This document shows positions 48,801-59,421 of a stretch of 64,000 nucleotides of DNA, one piece after another. This DNA comes from Pontederia crassipes (taxonomy: Eukaryota; Streptophyta; Magnoliopsida; Commelinales; Pontederiaceae), in NCBI GenBank assembly GCA_030549335.1, contig CM060190.1, positions 63,502,118-63,566,117 on the forward strand, read 5' to 3'. The position numbers and the translations under genes are program-made. Positions within the stretch are counted from its first letter, which is position 1. Each line of letters opens with the position of its first letter. A model generated the notes under the pieces. It saw nothing but the letters and a program-made list of their open reading frames with translations, was not told the DNA's origin and made no database searches.

Positions 48801-49533
48801 CATTTTTTTTTCCTTTCTTTATTGTATCTGTGTTGGGGTAGGGGGTGGAGGGTTGGGTTTCAAAGTTCTCTGACAGTCTGACCGCTTTAGTTATTTAACT
48901 TTTTGGTTCCGTGTGACCTATTGCTTACCTATGCTTTGATTACTAATCACTTTAGCTGATTTGTTTGTTTGTTTAGCCCAACAAGAGATTTATCTTTCAA
49001 AGCAAACTCAGAAACTAATTTTGGTACTTAATCAATTGAAGTACATAATGACAAAGTGATTGTGTTATATGTAACTTTTCTGAAGTAATATGAAAGTCTG
49101 TTGAGCCAGCTACTAATACTTTCTTTTGGTGGAGGGGTAGACAAGCACATTTAGGAAAATATATTTTTATGGCTGTCGTCACTTGCCATTGTTTACTTGG
49201 TGAGAATTTTCCGTTACCTTAGTACAAGCATGGTTTGTTGCCAATTTCTTCATACCTGCAGTGAATCAAGTAAAGGGATAACATGATTTCGTTTAGGGTA
49301 AACATATACTTGTATTGTAAATTTTACTTTCAGTGCTCTGACTTGTTCGTTCTTCGAAAATTCAGGTGGTTGATGCTTTGGTGCCACTAGCTGAAATGTT
49401 CCAATATGTCAGTACTCTTCGTGGAATGACAAAGGGACGTGCATCTTATACAATGCAGCTTGCACAGTTTGATGTTGTTCCTCAACATATTCAAAACCAA
49501 CTCTCTTCCAAACAGGAAGCAGTAACAGCTTAA
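45865..49533 (+). CDS. SCO1: Elongation factor G, chloroplast (SCO1 type)
   Basis: EF-G catalyses GTP-driven translocation on the plastid ribosome. Four exons join in phase: 45865-46117, 46747-48161, 48259-48771 and 49366-49533, giving 782 residues, as expected for plant SCO1. All introns are GT-AG. Residues 1 to about 84 are a Ser/Arg/Ala-rich transit peptide without acidic clusters. The GTPase domain shows AHIDAGKT (102-109), the RGITITSAA switch I segment, DTPGH (166-170), NKMD (220-223) and CGSAFKN. Exon 3 carries domain IV ([26 protein letters not shown]) and exon 4 the C-terminal [14 protein letters not shown]. The ATG at 45865 starts the transit peptide; an earlier in-frame ATG would add only a lysine/arginine-rich tail. 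Intron 1 contains a SINE. No lesion is seen. Loss of this gene in Arabidopsis gives pale cotyledons. Confidence 0.95.
46482..46684 (+). mobile_element. SINE (46501-46665) with perfect 19-bp TSD in EF-G intron 1
   Basis: The target duplication TTTGGTCATTTTATATACA occurs perfectly at 46482-46500 and 46666-46684. The 165-bp insert between starts ACAACAACAAAGCCTTATCC and contains GTGGGGTCGGCTACATGGAT and TTTATCCGGGCTTGGGATCG, phrases I associate with Au-like plant SINEs. The perfect duplication points to a recent insertion. It sits 62 bases before the intron 1 splice acceptor. Confidence 0.85.
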
Positions 49534-49893
49534 GTTCTGATCAGATATGACACTGATGGCGGACAATAATTGAAGATAATAAGCCTTGTGATCCTATTCT
49601 GAAAAAAGAATAAGCCTTGAGATCTTGTTCATTCCCCGGACTAGGAAAAGAGTAGCATAAATTTTGTAACATTGTATTTTCTGATTATTGGGATGTCTGA
49701 ACCTTGTTCCTTTATATTTTCATGTCCTTTTTCTGATATAACGTTGTTTTCTTAATTTAATGCCTTTCTTGATATCGTATTGTATTGGAAGTTTGAGCGT
49801 TGTTCCTTTATATTTTCATGTCCCGTGTTTGCTTGGAGCTTTTTCGGAAGAAAAAATGCTTGGAGCTGAGAGATACCATATGGGGCATGGGGG

Positions 49894-51013
49894 TGTTGGA
49901 GCAAAATTTTAACGTCTTAAAGTAATATGTTAAAAGGTTTAAATAAAAATAAATAATTTTATGCACTAAATTTTAATTAAATAATTGACTAAGATCTTAT
50001 TTGATTCTGGATGAATGATGAATATCAAAATCGTAGAGAATCATGTTAGTTATTCATAGGATCCAATGTTATCTTATTTAGATAATTATGCAAAACGTTA
50101 TACTTAAAATAGTGTAGGTCGTTCAATCAATCGGTTGAAGCAATGAAGGCCGGTCGATCGGTCAATGCATGAACTGTCCAGATCCACGTCAAGACTATAC
50201 CGGTCGACCGATCAGTTCAACGGACGAAAATCAAAATATCGAGATTATACCGATTGACTATAGTTCGATCGATCGACCAATTGTTGATACTGAAGAAATC
50301 ACACAATGTCATATAGACCGGTCTATAAGTGCGATTGATCGGTCCCCGACGGTGATGAATAGTAACGACTAGTTTTGAATGAGAAAATTATGAAAAAATT
50401 TCTGGACGAAATTTTCACACATAGAAGTCGAGTGCTATAGCCAGAAGCAAAGGCAGCTCATCCAAGCATTGAAGAAAAACTTTTAATTATTAAAAGAAGA
50501 TCCTTCTCTTGAAGTTATTATTGTAATTTCTCTTCTTTCTCTCTTCTCTTCTTGTGAGCATAACATTGTAAAAGAGAAAAATAATTATTCAGAAATATTG
50601 AGAGAGCTCATGTGTAAAAGATGTTTTATATCTTACCTATTGAGCGAGAAAAAAGATAAGCTTCCTAAGAGGAAAAGTGTGTCTTACCTCTCGAAACGGA
50701 GAAAATGTGATTAATGTAAAGGGCTTTCTTCATTGTCCCATTTGAAACAAAGAAAGAGTTTTAGTGGAATCTCCGATGATCTCGAGGTCGAGAAGTCGGA
50801 GCGGGGACGTAAACCAAAGTGTGGTCAAACCTCGTTAACAACTATCGTATTCTTGTATTTGCATTTTCTTTTCCTCTTCTTCTCATATTATGTTTATGAT
50901 ATGATTTATTTTGATTTAATCGATTTTAATCTTCTATAACGATTTTTATAAAATCAATATTTTCGAATTAAATATCAATTCACCCTCTCTCTTAATGTCT
51001 TGAGATCCTACGA
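49894..51013 (+). mobile_element. Copia-type LTR (solo or truncated)
   Basis: Starts TGTTGGAGCAAAATTTT and ends near CAATTCACC...GAGATCCTAC, both typical of Sirevirus-like copia LTRs. About 1.1 kb. No primer binding site, gag or pol follows, so it is a solo LTR or fragment. No clear target duplication was found, so the exact end is uncertain. It contains six or so GGTCGACC-like motifs near 50120-50345. Confidence 0.55.
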
Positions 51014-51229
51014 GCAGGCAAAAATGAAGAAAACGTGAACAAGAGTGGTAAATGCGACGGCATGGAGGAGGGCGGTGGCGATGGACTCCTATAGGAGACA
51101 GAGATTTGGGAGAGTGAAAAAAAAAAAAAGAAATGCAATAAACTTGAAAACATAAGTAGACTACCAAAAAAAGTTTGAGCAGGGGCAATAGTGCCTCGGT
51201 GAACAATTCATTTGAATCAAACATGGGAG

Positions 51230-51745
51230 GCAAAATATGCAAAGACTCCCACCATGGGGCTCAGGTAACATGGTGTTCCCTCCTTGCATGCAATGTGGAT
51301 TCTGTTTTGAACCATGGAGTCATGGACCGCAAGGATGAAGCCCGGTGATTAATTCGCCCTGGGAAAATGGCTGCCGTATCCAACCATGTAAGACATGTCC
51401 TTCAGGTTATCAACCAATATTAATCCACCTATTATACAAAAAATGTTGTTGACTGAATTGATTGGTGTCATAAACCAAGAATTGGAAGAAATTGTCTTAA
51501 ACCCTTTGATTCGAGAATAATCAGTCTTCGAAACATCAGCATGTAGGCTGAAGAAAAATGTAAAAATGGTAGTACAGGCACCTGAGTTTTGGCCAATTCT
51601 ATGAGCCTGATGGGAGGAATCTGAACATGGCCGCATTGAATAGTTTTGTTGGCCTTGGTCAGGTATCGACCGTACAGCAGTAGGATAAAAGAAAACGCAG
51701 CTGGGTTTTGCATATTGCTCGAATGCGTCTTGTGGATGAGACCAT
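51230..51745 (-). pseudogene. GH9 endoglucanase (cellulase) 3' exons, frameshifted
   Basis: One exon at 51745-51582 (minus) starts after a TTGCAG acceptor and reads DGLIHKTHSSNMQNPAAFSF, LLLYGRYLTK and IRLIELAKTQ, ending at a GTGCCT donor; this matches the region before the catalytic end of plant GH9. The next exon begins at 51428 with codons for V-D, where GH9 has the VDYILGDNP motif. A 1-base deletion there shifts the frame, after which LVDN and MSYMVGYGSHFP are readable. INHRASSLRS (another frame) and IHIACKEG (a third) follow. With at least three frame changes in the final exon and no upstream exons found, this is a relic. GH9 enzymes cut beta-1,4-glucans in the wall. Confidence 0.75.
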
Positions 51746-52096
51746 CTGCAATTGATATAAGTTGAATCGTTGCATGCAAAGCTACAAAAGGTAACGATGA
51801 TTGTGCTTAATATGTTCAATTCTTCAACATCAACTGGTAACTGAAGATTTCATAAGCAAGATCCAAAATCTGTCATTAGCCCTCTGCCCTCCCCAGTAAA
51901 GAAAATTGTAATCTGACTTGCCGAAAATCATGAAGAAATGCAAAACCTAGAGTGTAGGAGATTCTGGCATCAGTGACTGAGCATGCAAAGCCTTGAGTCT
52001 GAGCCAAATGGTTTGAGTTCTGGCCTTCACTCTGCAACAAGAATGTGATCAGAAGTTAGTCAAGCTGGATTATATGTTAATGAGGTTTGAATTATC
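51746..52096. other. Sequence upstream of the GH9 relic
   Basis: Probably part of the relic gene's intron or lost upstream exons, but no GH9 motif could be read here. Confidence 0.35.
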
Positions 52097-52473
52097 ATAG
52101 CTGTTAGGATTTCTGCACGAGAGAAATTATGCACCGCGAGAAAATTCGAGAAATTTAAGGCGACGCAGAATTATATCAGATGGAAAGAAATAGAAGAGGA
52201 TTACAATATCAGATTGATTTCTCTTTGGACCCCCTAGGGAGTTTATATAGGCACTCCCTTTAACAGATGATAAGAATTACAGACCGACTAGGACTCTGAA
52301 TTAATTCCCAAAAATAAGACATCTATCTCGTGATAAGGAAATAAATTAAATCGGAATCACATACAGAACACCCCTAAAAATTTTTGGAGACCCCCGTAGG
52401 AGAATTTTACTGAAGCGTCTGACTATGTAGGGGGATGAACCGGGTTCAGATTCAAGGCATTATTAACAATAGC
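52097..52473 (-). mobile_element. Copia-type solo LTR, family A copy 1 (52102-52468), TSD ATAGC
   Basis: On the minus strand it starts TGTTAATAATGCC and ends ...AGAAATCCTAACA, 367 bp. A perfect 5-bp target duplication ATAGC flanks it (52097-52101 and 52469-52473). It has a TATA-like CCTATATAAACTCCC. Two relatives lie at 52510-56419 and 53247-53693. Confidence 0.88.
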
Positions 52474-53241
52474 CTTATATACAAAATTGTGAAAGAAAAA
52501 AATGAGAAATGTTAGGATTTCTGTACGAGAGAAATTATGCACCGTAAAAAAATTTATGAAATTTAAAATGACGTAAAGTTCTATTCGATGGAAAACAGAA
52601 AAGGATTACAATATTATATCTCTTTCTGTTTGAACCATAGAGAGTTTATATATGCACTCTAAATTACAGGCTAACTAGAACTCTATATTAATTCCACAAA
52701 ATTAGGACACATATCTCGTGATGAAGAAATAAATTAATTTCGAATCACATATAGAATATCCTATAAAATTTTTGTCCAAGGAGATCCACCCCCTACACTC
52801 TCCAGTAGGGGAATTACCCCTTTACCCTCCATAGGCTCGTTGACCGGACAGGGAGACTCTCATTGTGAGAAGGAGTCCCAAAATTCAAAATTCGTCCTCC
52901 CGCCACGCTGGCGATCAGACTGACCCTGGGAGCGCTACCACTACATATGACTACTTGACTTTGACTGGTCAACAAGTGACCCATGTGGCAATAGAAATGA
53001 TAGAGAAATAATAATAACACTAGAGTGCGAAAGAAATATCATTGGAAATCAAAAAGTGCCACATGGCATATGATAATTCAAGAAGATAATGAAACAATGA
53101 TGGTTCGAATAGTTCTGAAAATATCAACAAAAGCAAGGCTAAAAGGAAATTCAAGTGTTTCATAATTACAATATTAGATAATTCAAATTCATGTGCCGTC
53201 GTCTCGGAGCTCTGCCTTTTTCCACATCCTCCCTAAGCAGG

Positions 53242-53698
53242 GTTCTTGTTAATAATGCCTTGAATCTGAACCCAATTGGTCCCCCTACATAGTCAGGCGC
53301 TTCAGCAGAATTCCCCTACGGGGGTCTCGCTGACCGGTCAGCGAGCCTGTGGAGGGTCAAGGGGGGATCCAGGGGGATCCCCCCTGCGGGGGTTGCAAGG
53401 GGGCGGAGCCCCCTGAGCGAAATTTTTTTAGGGGTATTCTGTTTGTGATTCGGATTTGATTTGTTTCCTTATCACGATATAGGTGTCCTATTTTCAGGGG
53501 ATTTATTTAGAGTCCCAGTCCGTATGTAATTCCTATCATCTGTCAAAGGGAGTGCCTATATAAACTCCCTAGGGGTCTAGACCGAGACCTATCCTTGTAA
53601 TCATCATTATTCCATAACAAAGAGCCGCCGCCGTTTTTCCTCTTCGTGTTCTTCTGTATTTCGTGCGATCCCTCTCTCCCCTTTTTCGTAACAGTTCT
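53242..53698 (+). mobile_element. Copia-type solo LTR, family A copy 3 (53247-53693), TSD GTTCT
   Basis: Starts TGTTAATAATGCCTTG and ends CCCTTTTTCGTAACA, 447 bp, with a perfect target duplication GTTCT (53242-53246 and 53694-53698). Its TATA box is CCTATATAAACTCCC near 53552. The same GGTTCT site is uninterrupted in the sister gypsy LTR near 40127, confirming the insertion. It is longer than copy 1 because of a GC-rich block near 53330-53420. Confidence 0.92.
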
Positions 53699-54558
53699 TA
53701 CTTGCAAAATCTCAAAGCAGGGGCATATAATGTCCGTGAGCTAACGCTCAGTACTCATAGAGTCATAAATGATGAAATGATAATCAATGATCAAATATTT
53801 TATTCATTACTTTAACAATGCTTTATACGATGTTATGCTCTGTGATCCATTACCATGCTCTGATATCCATTGCTTTGTTTCATTTACCATACTCTGTTAT
53901 TCGTTATCATGCTCTATTATACTCTGTGTGGGACTACATATTTTACATTACTATAAGATCCTTGATGTTCGTTATCCTATGTGAGCTCAACTTTAATTAA
54001 TTAGAAAGCTAGAGGTGTCTCTGCTCTGTATATTGCCAGGGTGCCCATGAAAGGGAAGATGTACACTCAAGCACAACCTTTTCGAAATGCAGGTGGAAGA
54101 AGGCCTGCATCCCAGGAACAGTGGTCGTTACAGACCCGTAGGTTCACTATCTCCTCAGCTAAGCTACCTGTCCCTCTGGCATAACAATAAAATTCACATA
54201 TGTCCCCGTGGGGGAAGAGTGCGTTCATTACGTCACTCTTATTCGGAGCACAGGTGAGAGAGGGCATGTGGTCCAAGAGCAGTGGTATTTAACACCAGTA
54301 GGTACATTGTCTCCTCAGTGCAGCTACTTGCCCCTCCAATGTACAATGCCTTGACCTTGACCTTGAATAACACAGCTATCACATTCATTGATCTTTGCTT
54401 TGCTTATCTTCTTTATAAGTGTGGGGATTCACAATCATGATTCAGAGCAGGGGGTAAAGTCTGATCTCCTTTCTGCGGACGAATGGACCGTTACTTATTT
54501 TATCATAATAGACATGGCCACCAGTGACCAGTCAAAGTTTTAGAATTCATTACAGTAG

Positions 54559-54673
54559 CTCTGGCCCCTCAAGAACATTTTAATCATTTCACAAATGCTA
54601 TGGCCCCTCAAGGATATTTTAATCATTTTACAAGTGCTCTGACCCCTCAAGAACATTTTGATCATTTCACTTT
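54559..54673. repeat. 38-39-bp tandem repeat (3 copies) in the gypsy LTR
   Basis: The unit GCTCTGGCCCCTCAAGAACA...TTTCACAA starts at 54559, 54597 and 54636. Only this copy of the LTR has three units; the sister has one at about 41036 followed by the GGTCGACC array. Confidence 0.85.
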
Positions 54674-56488
54674 AAAATTCATGACCTTCCCTCTCTGTTT
54701 AATTGTTGCTATAATACAATAACATATACACATATAATACCTGCCGATAATTATTTGTACCCTTTCCATGCATGAACAGTACATATTCAAACCACCGAGG
54801 AACTATGGCACAGTCACATGAGTAATCAGGCAAATGCGTATACAAACATATGAATGTTACCGTTTAGCATTCATGGTAATCATTTACTTTTATCTACATT
54901 CTGGCCTAGAGTTATCCACATGAAATACTATATTTATGATAAGTGTGTATTCAAACATGTGTACCCATTACGTGTCCGCACCATCAAAAGATATAGGTAC
55001 CGAGGGACTGTTATAACAACTAAACAAGATGTATGCACCACACCATCAGCTAAATCTTTCATTATAATAAATAAATATTTGTCCAGCAAGTCCATCTCAA
55101 CTCACATGCATGCGGCCCAGTATACAAAACTAAGTAACTTAAAACTTTATCATGGGAGATTACCTATACGTGTAATATAATAAATTTTCCTCATTTTAAT
55201 TAATGTAACACGGATACTTATGACATTTTGTTTCTTTCTTTATTTGTTTTTTATGCGTCAGATTTATATGAAGGCATAAATTATACGTCTAGAAATCATA
55301 ATAAAAATATATCGAGAGAGGCATAATCTGAATCAAATAAAATCATACGACACAGATAATTTAGAACTTAGCACCACTAATATGCCTTAGCTATTCTAGA
55401 AGCTATACATATATTTTCCTATACATATAACACATTTAATCATTAACGTGTCATGATGAGAACCATCAGAAGCATTTGCATATGATATGGGAACAATGTC
55501 ACTCACGGACAGCCACATAGGTGCATGTGTAAGCATGCACGCAAACTAACATATGAGTCTTAATCTTTTAGCATTCATACTAATCATTTGCTTTTTATCC
55601 ATATTCTGACCGAAGCATGGACAACATGAGATAATATATTTACTATCTATATATATTCACGAATGATCTTAATAAGGTTGGGATTTCGTAAATTTAAATC
55701 AATCATGACCATACTAATTCAAGGTGTCAAAGGTACAATAATAGATTCGTGGATTAATAGGCAAGGTCTATAGAGTAACTCTCGACCTAAGAATCTAGAG
55801 TAAATAATAGCGTTTAAAATTCAATTTGAACATCATCGTTCGAGTACGGGAAGGGTAATAGATCCTCGTTACATTCACTATGAAAGATGTTTTTATGATT
55901 CTCTAGGTCATAATAGATTCGAAACGCGTGACAAATGATCTATATTTTTTCATATAGGGACTTTATACATCTACGATATCTCTTTTGGTCGTCCTACGTT
56001 CGCTCATGTGCTTTATGTCTGCTGGTTCGTGCGCTGGTCGCTATTCTCCGTCGGTCGTAGTTCGTCGGAGATGGAAAACAGGGAGAGAGAGGAATAGTGA
56101 CGACAGAGGAAAGTCCAAAGAGGTACAAGAAAGTTCTCCTCTCTTCCCTGTATAGCTTTGTTACCTTTTGTGAGAAGTTGTGGGAGGAGAGTGAGGGGAG
56201 AGTGGGGGAGAGTCTCGTGGGACGAGGGGGAGAGAATTAGAGAGAGAGGGAAGAGAGGGTCGTGGGGAGTGGGGGAGAGAGGAGGTCACTCCTCCATGTT
56301 CTCTCGTTCTCTCTCTTTCTTTTTTTTTTTTTTGAAAAAGTCAGGCTGTTACACTCATAGTACGAAGATATATTTTACTTGCTTGTCTTGTTATGATAGA
56401 ATTCAAGTCATTATTAACAAAAAAAAAGTTCAGGCAATGGAATTCAGATGAATTTCCAAATCGGGTAGAATTTAATACATTATTAACA

Positions 56489-57445
56489 AAAAAAGTTCAT
56501 TTTTTTCCTTCCTTGCTTGTCTTGTTCATTGTGATGTTTATTAATCCATCATTGACTTCGTGTCCCCAAATCTGTTACGGCTTCTGTGAGCAATTTTTTA
56601 ACCATATGACACTCTGCAAATTCCAGAACCAAGATCTATATATGAAATAGTGCAAAAGTAAAAGAAAGAAAAAAAAAGAACTATATATTAGTAAACATAA
56701 GTACAAACATTTTGGACTTCCAATCGGAGAAAAAAGATTCCGGCTCCCTTGTTTTCCCAACCAAACTCCGAGGCTCTATTTGGTGAAACCAGAGATAGAA
56801 TCGAGTTCCGCCCTTCCCCTGGCACTACAGTAGTCTCTTTTTTTTTTTTTTTTGAGTTGACGTGTTAGCCATTTTTTTAATTTCATTTATTTATTTTTTC
56901 TCTTTATTTTCTCTCTCACACATGTATCTTATAAAATAATTTATTTATTAAATATAAATTATTTTTTATAATATATTAATATAATATTATTTCTTACTTG
57001 TTATTTCATTAAAAATTTAATATTTTACTACATATAATTTATTAAAAACCTGATTTTTTATATTTAAATAACATATTTTTTAACAAGATTCTTTTGAACA
57101 AAATTTTTAATTTTTACTCTTTTTTATTTAATAATAATATTTTATTTTATATTTATAATATCAATTTTTATTTCAAAACTCACCAAAAATTAACCCATCA
57201 CATCTACTTTTTCTTATCACATCAACTATCTTATTTTTCATTATCAAATTTCACTTCATCCAAACACAATTAGAACTAAAGGAACTTGGTGAAACTCTAG
57301 TTCCCCTTATCAAACGACCCATGAAGGAAATTTATTAACAAGAAAATTCGTTTGTGAAAAGTCACTCGGAACAAGATCCAACTCCTGACTTGTGCCGTTT
57401 GTGGCCTTCTTAATCCACGCTGATGGATATTATTACCGCAATATA
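56489..57445. other. AT-rich spacer, possible Tourist-like MITE at about 56772-57320
   Basis: The ends GGCTCTATTTGGTGAAACC (56772) and, on the other strand, GGGTCGTTTGATAAGGGGAA (57320) resemble Tourist MITE termini, and the interior is very AT-rich. The repeats are degenerate and no target duplication is clear, so this is tentative. No gene is seen. Confidence 0.35.
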
Positions 57446-58011
57446 AAAGTATAGATAAATTATCCAATAACCGAGATCAAAATATAGTTAGTTGAACACA
57501 GATGGCTTCTTGATGGTCCGCACAGAGGTCGGGGGTAGGCTACATGCTAGGTTTGCTAACACGAAATTTATTTGTGAAGTTGCCTTACAAAGATACTTCG
57601 ACTCCGTACTAGATGTTAAATGTTGGGCTATACATGAAGGACTTATTCACTGTCAGCGTTTGGGCGTCTTCGACAGTATTTTAGAAACTAATTCTTGGAT
57701 GGTTGCGAATCTCATGAATGCTCACTCTCCTTCACACTGGTGGCTTCAAGTCTTATATGCAATATTAGACTAATTACTCCCTCGTTCACAAATTTTCAAT
57801 GTAATCATATTAGACGTGAAGTGAATTTTGAAATTGGTAGCTTAGCATTTTTTGGTAGGAGATCACTGGATGATCTTTCTGGCGCGAGGATTTTTCCCAT
57901 CAAGGAGTACCTACATTTTTTGCACGGTGACAATGTTTACTCCATTACTTAATTGAATGTCATCTTTCCTTTTAAAAAAAAAAATCAAAGTATAGATAAA
58001 TTATTCAATAA
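57446..58011 (+). mobile_element. 5'-truncated LINE (57471-57986) with 25-bp TSD
   Basis: A 25-base direct repeat flanks the insert at 57446-57470 and 57987-58011, with one mismatch (starts AAAGTATAGATAAATTAT). Between them lies the 3' end of a LINE RNase H domain (LNTDGFL, then LETNSWMVANL, then RREVNFEIGSLAFFGRRS) with an A-tract at about 57974-57984. A TAG at about 57771 breaks the frame and the ETD aspartate is Asn, so it is inactive. Length is about 516 bp. Structure and duplication together show insertion by target-primed reverse transcription. Confidence 0.9.
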
Positions 58012-58036
58012 TCACTCATGTCACGTTAGGAGGGGA

Positions 58037-58245
58037 TAGGGATGGCAATCTCCCCCACCACAGTGGGCCTCACGGGAATCTCTTATTGGGATCCCGCTGC
58101 AGGAAATCTTCGATCGAGCTTCGAATTCTAAAAATTTTATCCTCTCAAGGGCAAGGACGGGGGGCAAACTGCCCTCACTCCTTCTTTTGGGGATTGAAGC
58201 GGGATGGATTGCCCTCGTCCCACGAATCTCCAAACTCCCACGTCC

Positions 58246-58301
<56 letters not shown>

Positions 58302-59421
58302 TATAATTTTAAATATCAACCATTATATCATATATACTACATCTCAACCATCCACTTTATTATTATTATTATTATAAGATAACAAGAAACCCGATTTTCT
58401 TCCTCCCTAACATAAAAAATTCTCTCTCCTAAGTTTCCTCCCATTGACTCTGCCACCCCGCGCACTACTGGAGTCATCTCTGTCGGAGGCCGATGACCGC
58501 GATAGAGGATGGTGGTGCACGTTCATTTTGGCGGCCATGATGGAGGCAACGCACAATGCAGAAGGACGACAGAGACGCGCTATGTAGAAGGGTGGAGGCG
58601 ATGCTCAATGGAGGAGGAGGGGTGGTGGCTTCAACTTCAACTTCCATGTCTAAGCCCTCTGAACATTTTTTTGTCACTAGCGAGGAAGACGGCAAGGTCA
58701 TTGTGAAGGAGGAGACTGTAGCGATGCACGGGGCAGCAACAACGACCAATGGAGGAGGAGAGGTCATGGCGCTTGAAATTGGTGACAGCGACGATCAATG
58801 GAGGAGGGGTCACGACGCTCAGAATGAAAATGCAGCAATGATCGACGGAGGAGGAAGCCCTTGCCAATGACAGTTGGACGCGGAAGGAGGTGGCATTCGG
58901 AAAGTTGACTAGATGTGGAAGGAGGTGGCATTCGCGACAACGACTGGACGCGCAAGGAGGCGCCGCTCGCTAACAATGGATGGACAAGATAGGAGGATGA
59001 TCATGACGACAGTAAATCGGATGCGTGATTCAATGACCTTCACGATGGTCGTCCACCTCTTTGCACAATGCATAGAGGTATGTCGCCGCCTCTGCTGCAA
59101 CCTCAGAGTTCTCTTTTTTTTTTGCTATTTTTCATGTAATAAAAAAATTGTTAGTTTTAAACTTCTAATTATTTGAGATTATGTTGTAGAACCTGGAACT
59201 ATGAGTTATTTGTGTTATGATTGTATAAATATTATGTTAATATTAATTATTTTTAAATTTTTTCTTGCTTTTAACTAAAATCAGCGAATCGAGGTTTCTG
59301 CGGGTGTTCGGCCCCGCATGGGTCAGGACAGGAGATTAAATTTCTCCCACGTCGGGGCGATCGACTTGGTTAGGGCGGGGGGACTCTCTCCCACCCCGAA
59401 CAGGATGGGGTGCCATCACTA
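58037..59421. mobile_element. hAT-like non-autonomous element, 1.4 kb
   Basis: The termini TAGGGATGGCA (58037) and the complement of TGCCATCACTA (59421) match at 10 of 11 bases. Flanking 8-mers GGAGGGGA and GAAGGGGC match at 6 of 8, compatible with a decayed hAT target duplication. Both ends share GC-rich blocks (CCCCACC, GGGGCGGG types). The interior has a TA microsatellite and a GC-rich region (58440-59080) with GGAGGAGG- and GGCATTCG-type short repeats but no transposase. Classification rests on terminus and duplication length only. Confidence 0.6.
58252..58297 (+). repeat. (TA)n microsatellite
   Basis: About 20 TA units with one interruption, inside the hAT-like element. Confidence 0.9.

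Larger units (their letters stand above)
52859..56358 (-). mobile_element. Solo LTR of a gypsy-type element (copy 2, 52864-56353), TSD CTCAT
   Basis: On the minus strand it starts TGTAACAGCCTGAC (56353) and ends CCTTCTCACA (52864). The 5-bp target duplication CTCAT is perfect (52859-52863 and 56354-56358). It is the sister of 39734-42172, and about 3.0 kb without the LTR nested in it at 53247-53693. It contains a 38-bp tandem triplet near 54559-54673 and an older internal duplication (around 54075-54180 versus 54245-54340). No coding region remains. Confidence 0.85.
52510..56419 (-). mobile_element. Copia-type LTR, family A copy 2, split by a gypsy solo LTR
   Basis: The 3' part lies at 52510-52863 (minus strand end ...AGAAATCCTAACA). 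The sequence resumes at 56359 and reaches the 5' end TGTTAATAATGAC at about 56419. The two pieces align in order with family A copies 1 and 3. The gypsy LTR at 52864-56353 and its target duplication fill the gap. A second possible end lies at 56488 because the last 65-70 bases are partly duplicated. Flanks AGAAA and AAAAA match at 4 of 5 bases, a weak target duplication. Confidence 0.7.

Noticed and set aside
54854-55180. 108-residue open frame
   Set aside because: Lies inside the gypsy solo LTR and has no known motif.
39734-56353. The two gypsy LTRs as the two ends of one element
   Set aside because: Each has its own flanking duplication, and an intact EF-G gene with other insertions lies between them.
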